DNA of 64,000 nucleotides from Myxococcota bacterium. Lineage in GTDB: Bacteria > Myxococcota_A > UBA9160 > SMWR01. Position 1 is the stretch's first letter; each line of letters opens with the position of its first letter. Positions 16,333-25,594 of this stretch are shown piece by piece. A program made the translations under genes and the position numbers. Where the stretch lies: positions 58,478-122,477 of the forward strand of contig JAKVBI010000012.1 in the NCBI GenBank assembly GCA_022447545.1, given 5' to 3'. The notes beneath the pieces are model-generated. The model worked only from the letters and a program-made list of their open reading frames with translations, made no database searches and was not told the DNA's origin.

Positions 16333-17676
16333 ATGGCCTCTTCCCGCACGCGCTCCTTTGCCTCTGCCATCATCACCCTGTGGGTCTCGACTCTTGGTGC
16401 CCACGCCCTCGACGATCCCGCCGAGCGAACACGGGTCACACGTCTCGATAATGGACTCACCCTCCTGACCCTCGAGGATCCTGCTTCCCCGGTGGTTTCC
16501 TTCCAGATCTGGGTTCGTGTCGGATCGCGCGACGAGTCTCGGATAACGGGGCTCGCCCATTTGTTCGAGCACATGATGTTCAAAGGATCCGCGCACATCG
16601 AGCCCGAAGAGCATGCCCAACTCGTGCAGTCACGGGGGGGGCGCCTGAACGCCTACACCAATCGCGATGTGACGGTGTACTTCGAGGACATCACCGCCGA
16701 AACCCTCCCTCTGGTGATCGACCTCGAAGCTGAGCGCTTTGCGAATCTCGACGTCAGCGAACGCACGCTGACCAGCGAGCGTGAGGTGGTGCTCGAAGAG
16801 CGCCGACTCCGAACCGAAGACCAACCGGGTGGGCGGGGCATCGAGGCCCTGATGGCCCTGACTTTCCAGGCCCATCCGTATCGCTGGCCGGTGATCGGTT
16901 GGCGCAGCGACATCGAGAACACCTCGGTCGACGATTGTCGTGAGTTTTTTGCGAGGTACTACGTTCCCAACAACCTCGTGATTTCCATCGCCGGCGGATT
17001 CGACGAGGATCTCGCCATCGAGCGCATCCGCCAGCGCTTTGGAGCACTGAAGCGGGTGGCTCCGGTGCCCCGCAATCCCACCACCGAGCCGCCCCAGGAC
17101 GGAGAGCGCCGTGCCCAGGTGCACTTCGATGTTCAGGGAGCACGGCTCTACGCTGCCTGGCATGCTCCGCCGACGGGCCACCCGGACTCCGATGCACTGG
17201 ACGTGCTGAGCGTGATTCTGTCCGGGGGGCGTTCGAGCCGTCTGTACCGCTCCCTGGTGTACGAGAGCCAGCGAGCACGTTTCGCCCATGGCTCCTACTG
17301 GAACCTCAAGGACGCGGGCGTCTTCTACGCCGTGGCCGGGGCTCGTCCGGGCGGGAGCATCGACGAGTTGGAGGCTCTTTTCATGGGCGAGATTGCTCGC
17401 CTTCGGGTCGAACTCGTGAGCGAGGCCGAGTTGGAAAAGGCCAAGCGGCAGATCGAGGTGTCGATGATTCAGGGGCTTCGGACCAGCCACGCTCTCGCTT
17501 CTCGCATCGCGTCGGAAACCGTGATGCTCGGAAAGATTCGGCCACTCGACGAGCGCTTGGAATCGCTCCGCGCCGTGGGCAGCGAAGATGTCCGCCGTGT
17601 CGCGGCCCGCTATCTCCAGGACGAGAAGCGCAGCGTGGTGCACGTCGTGAAGGCACCCCAGGGGGAGGAGGAATGA
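16333..17676 (+). CDS. M16 family zinc metallopeptidase, catalytic subunit
   Basis: This 447-residue protein is exported: the N-terminus (SFASAIITLWVSTLGAHA) is a signal peptide. The inverted zinc motif is HLFEH with His76, Glu79 and His80, and Glu155 or Glu156 in VVLEERR supplies the third ligand. Two M16 half-domains follow. M16B enzymes degrade small peptides as a heterodimer with a second, inactive subunit. That partner is encoded next, with an ATGA overlap at 17673-17676. The product is therefore predicted to be a periplasmic peptidase. Confidence 0.92.
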   Translation: MASSRTRSFASAIITLWVSTLGAHALDDPAERTRVTRLDNGLTLLTLEDPASPVVSFQIWVRVGSRDESRITGLAHLFEHMMFKGSAHIEPEEHAQLVQSRGGRLNAYTNRDVTVYFEDITAETLPLVIDLEAERFANLDVSERTLTSEREVVLEERRLRTEDQPGGRGIEALMALTFQAHPYRWPVIGWRSDIENTSVDDCREFFARYYVPNNLVISIAGGFDEDLAIERIRQRFGALKRVAPVPRNPTTEPPQDGERRAQVHFDVQGARLYAAWHAPPTGHPDSDALDVLSVILSGGRSSRLYRSLVYESQRARFAHGSYWNLKDAGVFYAVAGARPGGSIDELEALFMGEIARLRVELVSEAELEKAKRQIEVSMIQGLRTSHALASRIASETVMLGKIRPLDERLESLRAVGSEDVRRVAARYLQDEKRSVVHVVKAPQGEEE

Positions 17677-19124
17677 CGCGGCCTTGGGCGTGGCGGAAGG
17701 ATGGGATCTCGTTGGTGTGGCTGCTGGTGGTGGGATCCTGCACCGCATGTGGGAGTGTGGGTGGGGGACCCCCGCCTGCCTGGGAACAACCCCCGCCTTC
17801 GGTCCGCGAACTCCCGGTGGTGCCGGAGCAGGCGCTGACCCGCGCCGAATTGTCCAATGGACTGCAGATCCTCATTCTCGAAGACCACCGCCTGCCCCGT
17901 GTGACTCTGGGGCTCGACGTTTGGCGCGGTGAAGCGTCGGTGGAAACGGAGCGCGCCGGCCTGGCCGTATTCACTGCGGAACTGATGCGGCGTGGTGCGG
18001 GAGATCGGAACGCCATCGAACTGGCCGAGGCTGTGGACCGGATCGGCGCCGATCTGGGCGCGGGGGCCGGTTGGGACAGTCTCGGAGTGTTGGTGTCCGG
18101 GCTTTCACGGGATCTGGACACTCTGTTCGAAATCCTCGCCGACGTCGTGCTGCGCCCCCGTTTCGACCCGGCAGAGTTGGAGCGCCTGCGCGCGGAGACT
18201 CTTGCGTCACTGGAGAGCGCGCGGGACGATCCAGGCACCCTTGCCGGCTGGTACACGGCGGATGCGGTGTACGGGGCGCATCGATTTGGCCAGCCCAAAT
18301 CGGGTACCCCCGAGAGCGTCGCCGGGTTCGAGCGCCGGGAGGTCCGGGATCTCCACGCGTCATTCCTGATCCCCAACGCAGCGGTTTTCTTTGCCACGGG
18401 CAACGTGAACCGAGAGGAGATTCTGGAGCGGGTGGAGAAGGCATTCGCCGATTGGAAGCCCGGGGCGTTGCCTCCCGAGGGCGTCGCACCGCCCGCCCTG
18501 GCGCCACCGACCCGACGGGTCGTGATCGTTGACAAGCCCGATCTGGGGCAGGCCCGCATCGTCGTGGCTCATGAGGGCATCTCGCGGACCGACCCTGACC
18601 GCATTCCCGCGGCCATGTTGAACGATGTGCTCGGTGGAAGCGGGTTCTCGTCTAGGCTGATGGAGACCCTTCGCGCCGAGGCGGGGCTCACCTACACCGC
18701 GAGCTCGCATTTTTCCCTGCGACGCCAGCCCGGGCCCTTCGTCGTGTCGACCTTCACTCGCGTGCCCGAGACTCGGCGTGCCCTCGATCTGGTTCTCGAG
18801 GGTCTCGAAAACGCTCGGGTGAACCCGCCCAGCGAATCGGAACTCGACAGGGCCCGAACTCTGTCCGTGGGGAGCTTCGCGATGGGTCTCGAAACCTCTG
18901 ACGCGGTCATGGACTCCCTCGTGAATCTCGAACTCTACGGACTGCCCGACGACTCGCTCGAAACCTACCGTGACCGGGTTCGCGCCGTCAGCGTGGACGA
19001 TACGAGTCGGATGGCCCTCCGGTTGCTGCACCCGCAGCGAGCGGCCATCGTGCTGGTGGGGCCCGCGGATCAATTGCTTCCCCAGGTCAAAGGTTTGGGG
19101 CCCGTGGAAGTCGTACAACCCTAG
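17673..19124 (+). CDS. M16 family peptidase-like lipoprotein, non-catalytic partner
   Basis: A 483-residue protein with a lipoprotein-like signal (LLVVGSCTAC) and an M16 fold. At the place of the zinc motif it has GLAVFTAELM, so the HxxEH ligands are missing and it cannot be a zinc peptidase. It keeps the substrate-side R/Y signature RAEAGLTYTASS in the second half-domain. This is the classic division of labour in M16B heterodimers: zinc on one subunit, R/Y pair on the other. It starts at the ATG overlapping the catalytic subunit stop, supporting fixed stoichiometry. The lipid anchor would hold the complex at a membrane. Confidence 0.9.
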   Translation: MTRPWAWRKDGISLVWLLVVGSCTACGSVGGGPPPAWEQPPPSVRELPVVPEQALTRAELSNGLQILILEDHRLPRVTLGLDVWRGEASVETERAGLAVFTAELMRRGAGDRNAIELAEAVDRIGADLGAGAGWDSLGVLVSGLSRDLDTLFEILADVVLRPRFDPAELERLRAETLASLESARDDPGTLAGWYTADAVYGAHRFGQPKSGTPESVAGFERREVRDLHASFLIPNAAVFFATGNVNREEILERVEKAFADWKPGALPPEGVAPPALAPPTRRVVIVDKPDLGQARIVVAHEGISRTDPDRIPAAMLNDVLGGSGFSSRLMETLRAEAGLTYTASSHFSLRRQPGPFVVSTFTRVPETRRALDLVLEGLENARVNPPSESELDRARTLSVGSFAMGLETSDAVMDSLVNLELYGLPDDSLETYRDRVRAVSVDDTSRMALRLLHPQRAAIVLVGPADQLLPQVKGLGPVEVVQP

Positions 19125-19309
19125 GCTCGAACGACATCGTCAAGTGTTTGGTTCGCAACCATCGGAGCTGACTCTGGGTCGCATGTCGCTCTGGGGTGTT
19201 GCGTTCTCCAAGCCCGGTGGTTCCGCGGGCGCGTTCCCTTGCCTTATCCCCATATCTCTCGTCGAAGGGCGGTGATACCTTGTCTGCGCACCCTGGAGGA
19301 GGAAGCCCT
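19125..19309 (+). other. Intergenic region upstream of the diiron protein gene
   Basis: The 185 bases contain no hairpin or clear promoter pair. GGAGGAGGA at about 19295-19303 is the strong ribosome-binding site that fixes the GTG start at 19310. Confidence 0.5.
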
Positions 19310-20359
19310 GTGGACAAGTTGCTACGTGAGCACCGCAAGTCGTTGGGGGGAGTCGACGTCATCTCTTTCGGGGACGACGCGGCCGTCGAGCGTCTGCGCG
19401 ACACCACCTGCGTCGATGTCCCCATGCAGCTGAACTGGACCTGGAACTATGATTCGGAAGTCGAGGAACTTCGCTCACTCTACGAGAAGGGCAAAGTGAA
19501 TCAGTGGAACGCAGAGACCGATCTCGATTGGGATGTCCACTGTAGTCGCGATGAGTGGGTGATCGAGCCCGAAGCGTCCATGCTCAACAACGTTCTGGTG
19601 GCCATGGGAGCTGACGAGGAGACCCGTCGAGCTGCTGCCTTTGACGAAACAAATTTCATTCTTTCCCAGCTGTTACACGGTGAGCAGGCAGCGCTTCAAC
19701 TCTGCGGACAGCTGACCAATATTTGCGACAAGATGGACGAGAAGTCCTACGCGGCCAGTCAGGTCATCGACGAGGCGCGCCATGTCGAGGCTTTCTCGAA
19801 ATTCATGCAGCGCAAGATGGGCGGGATCCATCCCGTCGGTCCGACGCTCAAGACCCTACTCGATCTGCTCCTCGAGGCCGATACGGCTCGGAAGAAGACG
19901 TTGGGAATGCAAACCCTATTCGAAGGAATGGCCGTCGGCATCATGAACGTGATGCGCGAAGAAGCCCGCAACTCACTCCTGATCGACATGATTCGCCGGG
20001 TGGAACTCGATGAGGCCCGCCACGCTGCTTTTGGTGTCCTGATGATGCGGCGTGTGGTAGCCGAGGCCTCGGAAGAGGAACGCAATGAGTTGGAGGATTG
20101 GGCGTTCACAATCCTGGAAGCGCTCAACGCCAATCACCAACTGGACATGCTTCGCTTGCTGGGGCCGCGGTACGGAATCGATCCCGAGGGAGTGGTGGAG
20201 TTCACGGTGCAGATGCCGAACTTCGGCGAGTTGAACAGTCCCATCTACATGCATACCGTCATTCCGAATCTGCGCAATCTGGGGCTGATCACCGACCGAA
20301 CCCGAGAGCAGTGGATCGATGCGGGAATGCTGTATCCGGGGACCGTCGGGGCCAACTAG
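19310..20359 (+). CDS. Ferritin-like diiron protein (R2/AurF-like oxygenase candidate)
   Basis: A 349-residue all-helical protein with a full set of diiron carboxylate ligands: Glu125 (GEQAALQL), Glu155 and His158 (DEARH), Glu205 (FEGMA), Glu235 and His238 (DEARH). Two ExxH pairs and a length near 350 match class I R2-like proteins and N-oxygenases such as AurF. WNAETDLDWD near the N-terminus resembles a group of uncharacterised actinobacterial R2-like proteins. No nrdA is nearby, so ribonucleotide reduction is unlikely; oxidation of a small molecule is possible. GTG at 19310 is fixed by GGAGGAGGA. Confidence 0.8.
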   Translation: MDKLLREHRKSLGGVDVISFGDDAAVERLRDTTCVDVPMQLNWTWNYDSEVEELRSLYEKGKVNQWNAETDLDWDVHCSRDEWVIEPEASMLNNVLVAMGADEETRRAAAFDETNFILSQLLHGEQAALQLCGQLTNICDKMDEKSYAASQVIDEARHVEAFSKFMQRKMGGIHPVGPTLKTLLDLLLEADTARKKTLGMQTLFEGMAVGIMNVMREEARNSLLIDMIRRVELDEARHAAFGVLMMRRVVAEASEEERNELEDWAFTILEALNANHQLDMLRLLGPRYGIDPEGVVEFTVQMPNFGELNSPIYMHTVIPNLRNLGLITDRTREQWIDAGMLYPGTVGAN

Positions 20360-20361
20360 GT

Positions 20362-21405
20362 TCAGGCAGTCGCTGGGGACGAGCGCCGGCCCGTATTTCC
20401 TTCTGAGCTGGAGCGGCCCGTTGAATCGGGGACTTCGTCGTAGCGCGCGATGGAGGCCTCGAGTTCTCGGATCACCTCTTCGCGTAGCGATTGCGGCTCG
20501 AGGACCTCGGCCCCGGATCCGAAGGAGAGGATCCACGTACGGAGGTCAGCTGTACCCCCAACCTCCATCGACAACTCGATGCTTCCATCGGGGCCGGGAG
20601 TGATTTTCTGGCTGGCGTGCCAGGTTCGCTCCTCCACATAGCTAGACCATCGCCCTTCGAAGCGAATTCGCACGCCCACGGCGGGTTCTGCGATCACTCC
20701 GAAGGAACTGGCCATGTAGTCGTCGAAATCGAAGCCCTTTTGAATCTCGAAGGGCTCACCGGTGGAGTCGATGCGCTGAATGCGGTCCACAGCGAACGTG
20801 CGAATCTCTTCGGAACGATGGTCGAAGCCCACCACGTAGAGTCCACCGCTTCGGTACCACACGCGATAGGGGTCAACGTTGCGTTCGGCGACGCTTCCTG
20901 TGCGTCCCGTCCGATACTCGATGTGCACACTGCAACGCGACATCACGGCATCGTTGAGAGATTGGATGGTTTCGCGGAAGCGTGCGTAGTTCTTGTGAGG
21001 GCCCGGCAGGACTCGAAACGTCTGCCCGAGGAGTTCGAGGTAGGAGGTCAGCTCCGGTCCCAGACCTGCTCGAATCTTGGTAAGTGCGGACCGGATGGAA
21101 TCGTGAAAGACCGTGCCCTCCAGGGTCCTCAGGAGGTCTTCGCCGAAGGCCAGGGCCATGACCTCGTCAGGAGTGAAGGGGACGTCTCCCAGGCGGAAGC
21201 TCTCGAGGAATCGGTAGTAGGTGCGTCCTTCCCGTTTCTCACTGATCACGGGAAATCCCGCATACATGAGTGCGTCGAGGTCGCGGTAGACCGTTCGACG
21301 GACGCAGTCGAGTTCGTCGGCCAGTTCGTCCAGGTGTGCGCCCGACCGACTCCTGGCGAGGCGTTGGATCAGCTGCCACTGACGCGCGAGCTGGTCACCC
21401 CTCAT
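20362..21405 (-). CDS. HTH/WYL-domain transcriptional regulator
   Basis: A 347-residue regulator. The N-terminal HTH (HLDELADELDCVRRTVYRDLDAL) is DeoR/HTH_11 type. A middle region leads into a WYL domain (SVHIEYRTGR, VDPYRVWYRSGGLYVVG, FAVDRIQRI) and a C-terminal WCX extension. WYL regulators sense nucleic acid or small-molecule ligands in many stress and defence loci. No defence genes are near. There is no Shine-Dalgarno; TAGAGT lies 6 bases before the ATG, although its first three bases are also the patatin stop codon. Confidence 0.88.
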   Translation of the reverse strand: MRGDQLARQWQLIQRLARSRSGAHLDELADELDCVRRTVYRDLDALMYAGFPVISEKREGRTYYRFLESFRLGDVPFTPDEVMALAFGEDLLRTLEGTVFHDSIRSALTKIRAGLGPELTSYLELLGQTFRVLPGPHKNYARFRETIQSLNDAVMSRCSVHIEYRTGRTGSVAERNVDPYRVWYRSGGLYVVGFDHRSEEIRTFAVDRIQRIDSTGEPFEIQKGFDFDDYMASSFGVIAEPAVGVRIRFEGRWSSYVEERTWHASQKITPGPDGSIELSMEVGGTADLRTWILSFGSGAEVLEPQSLREEVIRELEASIARYDEVPDSTGRSSSEGNTGRRSSPATA

Positions 21406-21414
21406 GCAGGGACT

Positions 21415-22686
21415 CTAGCTCGGGCCGCCGGTGAAGAATTCGCAAAGCTGCTCTTCGCAGGCCTGTGCGTCCCGAAAACCCAATTCGGCCAGGGAAACCG
21501 AGAATTCCCCATCGAAGAGGAGATAGGAGAGGAGGTCGGATTCGGCAGGTCTCTCGTCATCATCCACGCTGCGGGCTGCGAGCTTCAACAGCGGAGATCG
21601 CTGCTTCTCTTCGGGCATGTTGCGCAGAATGCTGCCCGCCAGTTGGCCGAGGTCTTCGCTCGGACGAAGGACGATTTCGTGAATGCGTCGGAAGGCCTGG
21701 CCGCGCTTGGCAATCGCCACATCGTTTACCCGGGGCAGGAAATCCTTTCCCCAGGCAGTTTCCCCGTCGTCGATGATTTCGTTCAGCACCTGCATCCGCG
21801 CGAGGTCTGTTTCGAGGTGGTCCAGGAGGATCGAATTCAGAACCTTGCCGAACAGATAAGCGGGGCTTGCGTAGTCCCACATGCGATGGGTCGCGAGAAC
21901 TTTCTGCTGAACGGCGGCCATGTTTTGGCGCAGTGCGATGACGAGTACCCGCTCTGCTCCCAGGCGGAGTGCGGGTGCGAGGGGGGTATTGAGACGCAGG
22001 CCTCCGTCGGCGTAGTAGCTGCGAGCGACACGTACCGCTGGAAACAAAAGGGGGATGGCTGCCGACGCCAGGGCATGGGTCGGACGGAGCCGGGTCTTCT
22101 TTGGCAGCAGCGTTGCGTCGCGTGTCCACGGAGGCAGGGACTTTTCATTCGTCTCGATGAAATTCACCGAGCGCCCTGTGGAGAGCTGCGTGGCCGATAC
22201 ACAGACGGAGTTTACGAGCCCCTGCTGGATGTTGGTGTGCAGCGAGCGCCAGGGGATGGCCTCGACGACGAGCTGCTCCAGAGCCCGGGTGTCGAACAGG
22301 CCATAGAGCCGCTCGGGAGCATTGCCCTTGCGCATTTTTTCGGCGAGCCGCCGGAGGCCCAGCAGCCGTCCGGGCCACCGGAGCATGTCACCGGGGGAAA
22401 GTGGGAGGACCTCTTCGAGCCGCATGCGTGCCCAGAAGTCGACGAGTTTGGCACCCCGGGACTCGTCCATGTGTGCAGTCGCAGCCATGTAGCACGCGTG
22501 GATGGCTCCGACTGATGTGCCGCACACCACATCGAAACGCGGCGTCCAACCCAGGCGTTTGGGGAGCTCTTCCACCAGGTAGCGAACGGCTCCGGCCTCA
22601 TAGGCGCCGCGGGCCCCGCCTCCCGAAAAGACCAATGCGCAGGTCGTTTCGTCTTGCCGACGGGTTTCGCTATGGGGATTCGCCAT
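21415..22686 (-). CDS. Patatin-like phospholipase
   Basis: A 423-residue serine hydrolase. SGGGARGAYEAG (residues 21-32) forms the oxyanion hole, GTSVG (56-60) carries nucleophile Ser58, and the dyad Asp lies in YADGGLRLNTP. There is no signal peptide or beta-barrel domain, so it should be cytoplasmic or peripheral at the membrane. Such proteins release fatty acids from phospholipids. It lies 18 bases downstream of efp and 9 bases upstream of the WYL regulator, all on the minus strand. Confidence 0.9.
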   Translation of the reverse strand: MANPHSETRRQDETTCALVFSGGGARGAYEAGAVRYLVEELPKRLGWTPRFDVVCGTSVGAIHACYMAATAHMDESRGAKLVDFWARMRLEEVLPLSPGDMLRWPGRLLGLRRLAEKMRKGNAPERLYGLFDTRALEQLVVEAIPWRSLHTNIQQGLVNSVCVSATQLSTGRSVNFIETNEKSLPPWTRDATLLPKKTRLRPTHALASAAIPLLFPAVRVARSYYADGGLRLNTPLAPALRLGAERVLVIALRQNMAAVQQKVLATHRMWDYASPAYLFGKVLNSILLDHLETDLARMQVLNEIIDDGETAWGKDFLPRVNDVAIAKRGQAFRRIHEIVLRPSEDLGQLAGSILRNMPEEKQRSPLLKLAARSVDDDERPAESDLLSYLLFDGEFSVSLAELGFRDAQACEEQLCEFFTGGPS

Positions 22687-22704
22687 GCGTGGATCGTCTG
22701 CTCG

Positions 22705-23268
22705 TCAGTTGACCCGTTCGACGTATTCGCCGGAGCGGGTATCGACGCGAATAGTTTCGCCCTCTTTGAGGAATAGCGGTACCTGGACGACCGCTCCAGT
22801 CTCCAAGGTGGCGGGTTTGGTTCCCCCCGAGGCGGTGTCTCCTTTTACACCGGGCTCGCACTCCGCGATCTGCGCTTCGATGAAGGCCGGGAGCTCGACG
22901 TTGATGGGTTGCCCGTTCCAGAACAGGATGCTGGCTTCGAGGTTTTCCTTCAGGTACTTGACGCCCTCTCCCACCTGCTCCCGGGAGAAGTGGATCTGCT
23001 CGTAGTCGTCCGAGTCCATGAAGACATACTGATCCCCATCCTGGTAGAGGTACTGCATCTTCCTGTCCTGGGTATCGGCTTCTTCGACTTTTTCGCCGGA
23101 CCGGAACGTCCGGTCGAGCACGCGCCCGTTTTTGAGGTTCTTGATCTTCGTTCGCACGAAGGCACCTCCCTTGCCGGGTTTCACGTGTTGGAAGTACGTA
23201 ATCGTGAACGGCTCTCCGTCGAGGACGATCTTGACGCCGTTTTTGAACTGCGAGGTATCCAATGCCAT
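22705..23268 (-). CDS. efp: Translation elongation factor P
   Basis: A 187-residue three-domain EF-P. The tip loop is KPGKGGAF with Lys33, the position that is lysylated, hydroxylated or rhamnosylated in other bacteria; here Lys points to an EpmA-type or 5-aminopentanol-type modification rather than Arg rhamnosylation. EF-P rescues ribosomes stalled on polyproline. The C-terminal signature GAVVQVPLFLKEGETIRVDTR is intact. GGAG lies 7 bases before the ATG. No modification enzyme is encoded next to it. Confidence 0.95.
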   Translation of the reverse strand: MALDTSQFKNGVKIVLDGEPFTITYFQHVKPGKGGAFVRTKIKNLKNGRVLDRTFRSGEKVEEADTQDRKMQYLYQDGDQYVFMDSDDYEQIHFSREQVGEGVKYLKENLEASILFWNGQPINVELPAFIEAQIAECEPGVKGDTASGGTKPATLETGAVVQVPLFLKEGETIRVDTRSGEYVERVN

Positions 23269-23477
23269 CGTTTGCTCCAAGCTCGATCGTTCTTCAGGGA
23301 ATTCCGGGCCGGCAATGCCGACCATGGTTCTGGGGTCGGTTTCGCATGCCGACCTCTCCCGTGAATCCGAACCTCCAGGCACCTGGGCGCACAGTACGGA
23401 TCGCGACGATTCCCTGTGTCGGGGGCGGAGGATAGCCGACTCGGCTCAGTCGCGAGGGGGGGCAGGTCGACGCGGGG
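23269..23477 (-). promoter_or_regulatory. efp upstream region
   Basis: This 209-base region should carry the efp promoter. TACTGT on the minus strand near 23392-23397 is a possible -10. AGCCGACTCGGCT (23434-23446) is an interrupted palindrome that could be an operator or the end of the upstream transcript. Nothing else is evident. Confidence 0.4.
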
Positions 23478-24464
23478 TCACCCGGTGGCAGGGGGAGGCA
23501 TTTGGCGCACGAGTTCGTTGGGGACGCTCGGTCGAAAGAAGAGGTCGCGTTCTGCCCGGGTCGTGTCCAGAGTGAACCCATATCGGAGATGGGGGCCCTC
23601 CTCCGACAGGGATGCGCTGTTTCCCAGCATGCGGGCCCCGCTGCTCATCCACCCGAGCAGGGCCGGTGGAACTGCCAGGGATCGGCACTGGTTCCAGCGC
23701 GCCAGTTGCGAAAGGGGAATGGCTCCGCGCCCTGCCACGTTGAAGATCCCGGATTCTCGGGAGTGAATGGCGCACAGCAAGGCCTGAGTCAGGTCCTTTT
23801 CGGTGAGGATGGCGGACATCGGGTCGAATCCGAGGGCACGCAGGCGGGGACCGGGACGTCCCGAGACTGAGGGGTTGAAGTACACCGAACCGTCGTCGGA
23901 GACGACGCTGGGAACGCGTAGCAGCACGGTTCGGAAGGGTCCCCGGTTCAGTGGCTCGTGCAGCATCATGTCGCAGTCGATCCACGACCGGATGTCCGGT
24001 CCCACATCGGGGTCGAAATCGAGTTCACTGCCCTCGTCCAGTCGGTTCGCGTTGCCGGGAAGTAACTGGTAAACGAAGGCGCTCCCGAGACATACGAAGT
24101 TCTCGACGGTTCCCGCCTCTCGGCAGCTCTTGAGTAGGAGACGGAGTTCAGCAGTGCGGCGCGGGAGTCCAGAGACAGGGGGTAGGGGGGCCAGCCCGTG
24201 CCAGGGGATGTGGAGAACCGTGTCCACCCGAGCGGATTCGAAAGTCGGTGAGCGGAAAAGCCGCCTCATGGATCGAGGTTTGGCGAGATCGGCGCGTTGG
24301 TAGCTCAGCCCGGGGATGGGCCCCCTCGATCGATTGTCGAACTCAGGCGGTGTGGGGGCTTGACTGACGGCCAACACGGATTCGACGGAGTCGTCGGAAC
24401 GCAAGGTCTTCACGATCCGGCGACCGATGGGCGAATCCGCGTGTGTCACCAGAACTCGTGTCAC
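23478..24464 (-). CDS. NAD-dependent epimerase/dehydratase-like SDR
   Basis: A 328-residue extended SDR. VLVTHADSPIGRRIV is an altered cofactor loop, followed by DTVLHIPWHGL and FVCLGSAFVYQLL. The usual Tyr-x3-Lys pair is not apparent at that position, so it may be an atypical, non-catalytic or isomerase-type member. It overlaps the acyltransferase upstream by 4 bases, so they are translationally coupled. From memory, an epimerase next to this acyltransferase type also occurs in mycobacteria (Rv0501-Rv0502). Function in lipid or surface metabolism is inferred only. Confidence 0.78.
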   Translation of the reverse strand: MTRVLVTHADSPIGRRIVKTLRSDDSVESVLAVSQAPTPPEFDNRSRGPIPGLSYQRADLAKPRSMRRLFRSPTFESARVDTVLHIPWHGLAPLPPVSGLPRRTAELRLLLKSCREAGTVENFVCLGSAFVYQLLPGNANRLDEGSELDFDPDVGPDIRSWIDCDMMLHEPLNRGPFRTVLLRVPSVVSDDGSVYFNPSVSGRPGPRLRALGFDPMSAILTEKDLTQALLCAIHSRESGIFNVAGRGAIPLSQLARWNQCRSLAVPPALLGWMSSGARMLGNSASLSEEGPHLRYGFTLDTTRAERDLFFRPSVPNELVRQMPPPATG

Positions 24465-25594
24465 TTCCGACTCCGATCGAGAAGCTTCTGAACGGTCTCT
24501 CGAACCTGCCCAGCCAGGGTCGCCACCAGCTTCGGATCGTCGGCGGCGTCGGGCTCGAACTGCTCCTCGAAGCGGAGGGGTTCTCCGTACACGATCTTGT
24601 AGGAAACGGGGTAGGGGAGGAGCCCGAGGGGGCCGAGGAGCGGGAAGGTCGGCGTGATGGGGGCGACGGGAATGCCGAGGCGGCGTGCCAGGGGCTTGAT
24701 GTCGTAGAGAATCGGCATCTGATCGTCATTCCCCACGAAGGCAACGGGGATGATGGGCGCCCGGTTGCGGAGGGCTTGCTCGACGAAACCCACCCGGAAT
24801 TCCTGTAGTTGATAGCGCTGGCGGATGGTCTTGCGAATTCCGTCCATGCCTTCGGGGAACACCAGCACGAGTTGGTCGTCCCGAAGGAGGTCCGTGAAGT
24901 TCTTGCGGGTTCCGATCACTTGACCCACTCGCGCGTAGAAGATGTTCACCCAGGGCAGGGTGCCAACCCAACGGTCGACGATGGTCCGAACCACTCGCGG
25001 GGGGTCCATGTGCAGGGCGACGTCGACGATGCCCATGGCGGCATCGAACGGGAGCAGCCCCCCATGGTTGGCGCACAGGACGGCCGAGCCATCGACGGGA
25101 AGGTGCTCGTGTCCCTCGCTGCTCACGCGGAAGTAGTAGTCGTACAGGGTGCGAAAGAACGGAAAAGACTGCTTGGCCACGGTGGGGGAGAACCCATAGC
25201 GGTCGTACCGCGTTCCCGCATCCACCAGGCTCTCGAAGGCTTTCTGGAGGTTTTCCTCGCGTTCTCCGAGTAGGAAGTCCAGCCAGCCGCGCGAGGGCTC
25301 CGCCGAAACCGGCGGGGTGGACTCGTCTGTCATGGGAGCGTCGTTGGACTCGGAGGTCTGGCTCCTTTCACCGGGTGGTCGGGTCTTGGCACGGGGTTGC
25401 GTGGCTGGCTCAGGATTCAGCGGCGGTTCGACGAAAGGCTCTGTGCCGGACGGGAGCGGGGTGAATCCATCGGTTGCGGAGTCCGGGGACGCGAGTTCTT
25501 CGAAGGGGTCACGGCCCAGGGCGTTTTTGCGCCGGCGCGGGACGGGTTCGTTGGGAGAATCCTGATGATTTCCTCTGGGATGGAGTCGACTCAA
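24461..25594 (-). CDS. PlsC-like lysophospholipid acyltransferase with disordered N-terminus
   Basis: A 377-residue protein. Residues 1-100 are low-complexity, Pro/Ser/Thr/Glu-rich and probably disordered. The acyltransferase domain follows: ANHGGLLPFDA (His177 and Asp184), FPEGMDGIRK and PIIPVAFVG. The His-to-Asp spacing is six instead of four, as in the actinobacterial Rv0502-type subgroup as I recall it. It would acylate a lysolipid or other alcohol at the membrane. The start is probably TTG at 25592-25594, overlapping the ParA stop as TTGA; an internal ATG at 25333 would remove most of the disordered tail. Confidence 0.8.
   Translation of the reverse strand: MSRLHPRGNHQDSPNEPVPRRRKNALGRDPFEELASPDSATDGFTPLPSGTEPFVEPPLNPEPATQPRAKTRPPGERSQTSESNDAPMTDESTPPVSAEPSRGWLDFLLGEREENLQKAFESLVDAGTRYDRYGFSPTVAKQSFPFFRTLYDYYFRVSSEGHEHLPVDGSAVLCANHGGLLPFDAAMGIVDVALHMDPPRVVRTIVDRWVGTLPWVNIFYARVGQVIGTRKNFTDLLRDDQLVLVFPEGMDGIRKTIRQRYQLQEFRVGFVEQALRNRAPIIPVAFVGNDDQMPILYDIKPLARRLGIPVAPITPTFPLLGPLGLLPYPVSYKIVYGEPLRFEEQFEPDAADDPKLVATLAGQVRETVQKLLDRSRK

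Noticed and set aside
17381-18559. Open frame of 392 codons on the minus strand
   Set aside because: It is antisense to both M16 peptidase genes and has an Arg/Ser/Pro-rich shadow composition with no motif.
21412-21417. TAGAGT as a promoter of the WYL regulator
   Set aside because: Its TAG is also the patatin stop codon, so the match may be coincidental; I kept it only as a supporting example, not as a feature.
20491-22515. Long open frame of 674 codons on the plus strand
   Set aside because: It lies entirely antisense to the WYL regulator and patatin genes, has no recognisable domain, and arises from the high GC content that keeps antisense frames open.
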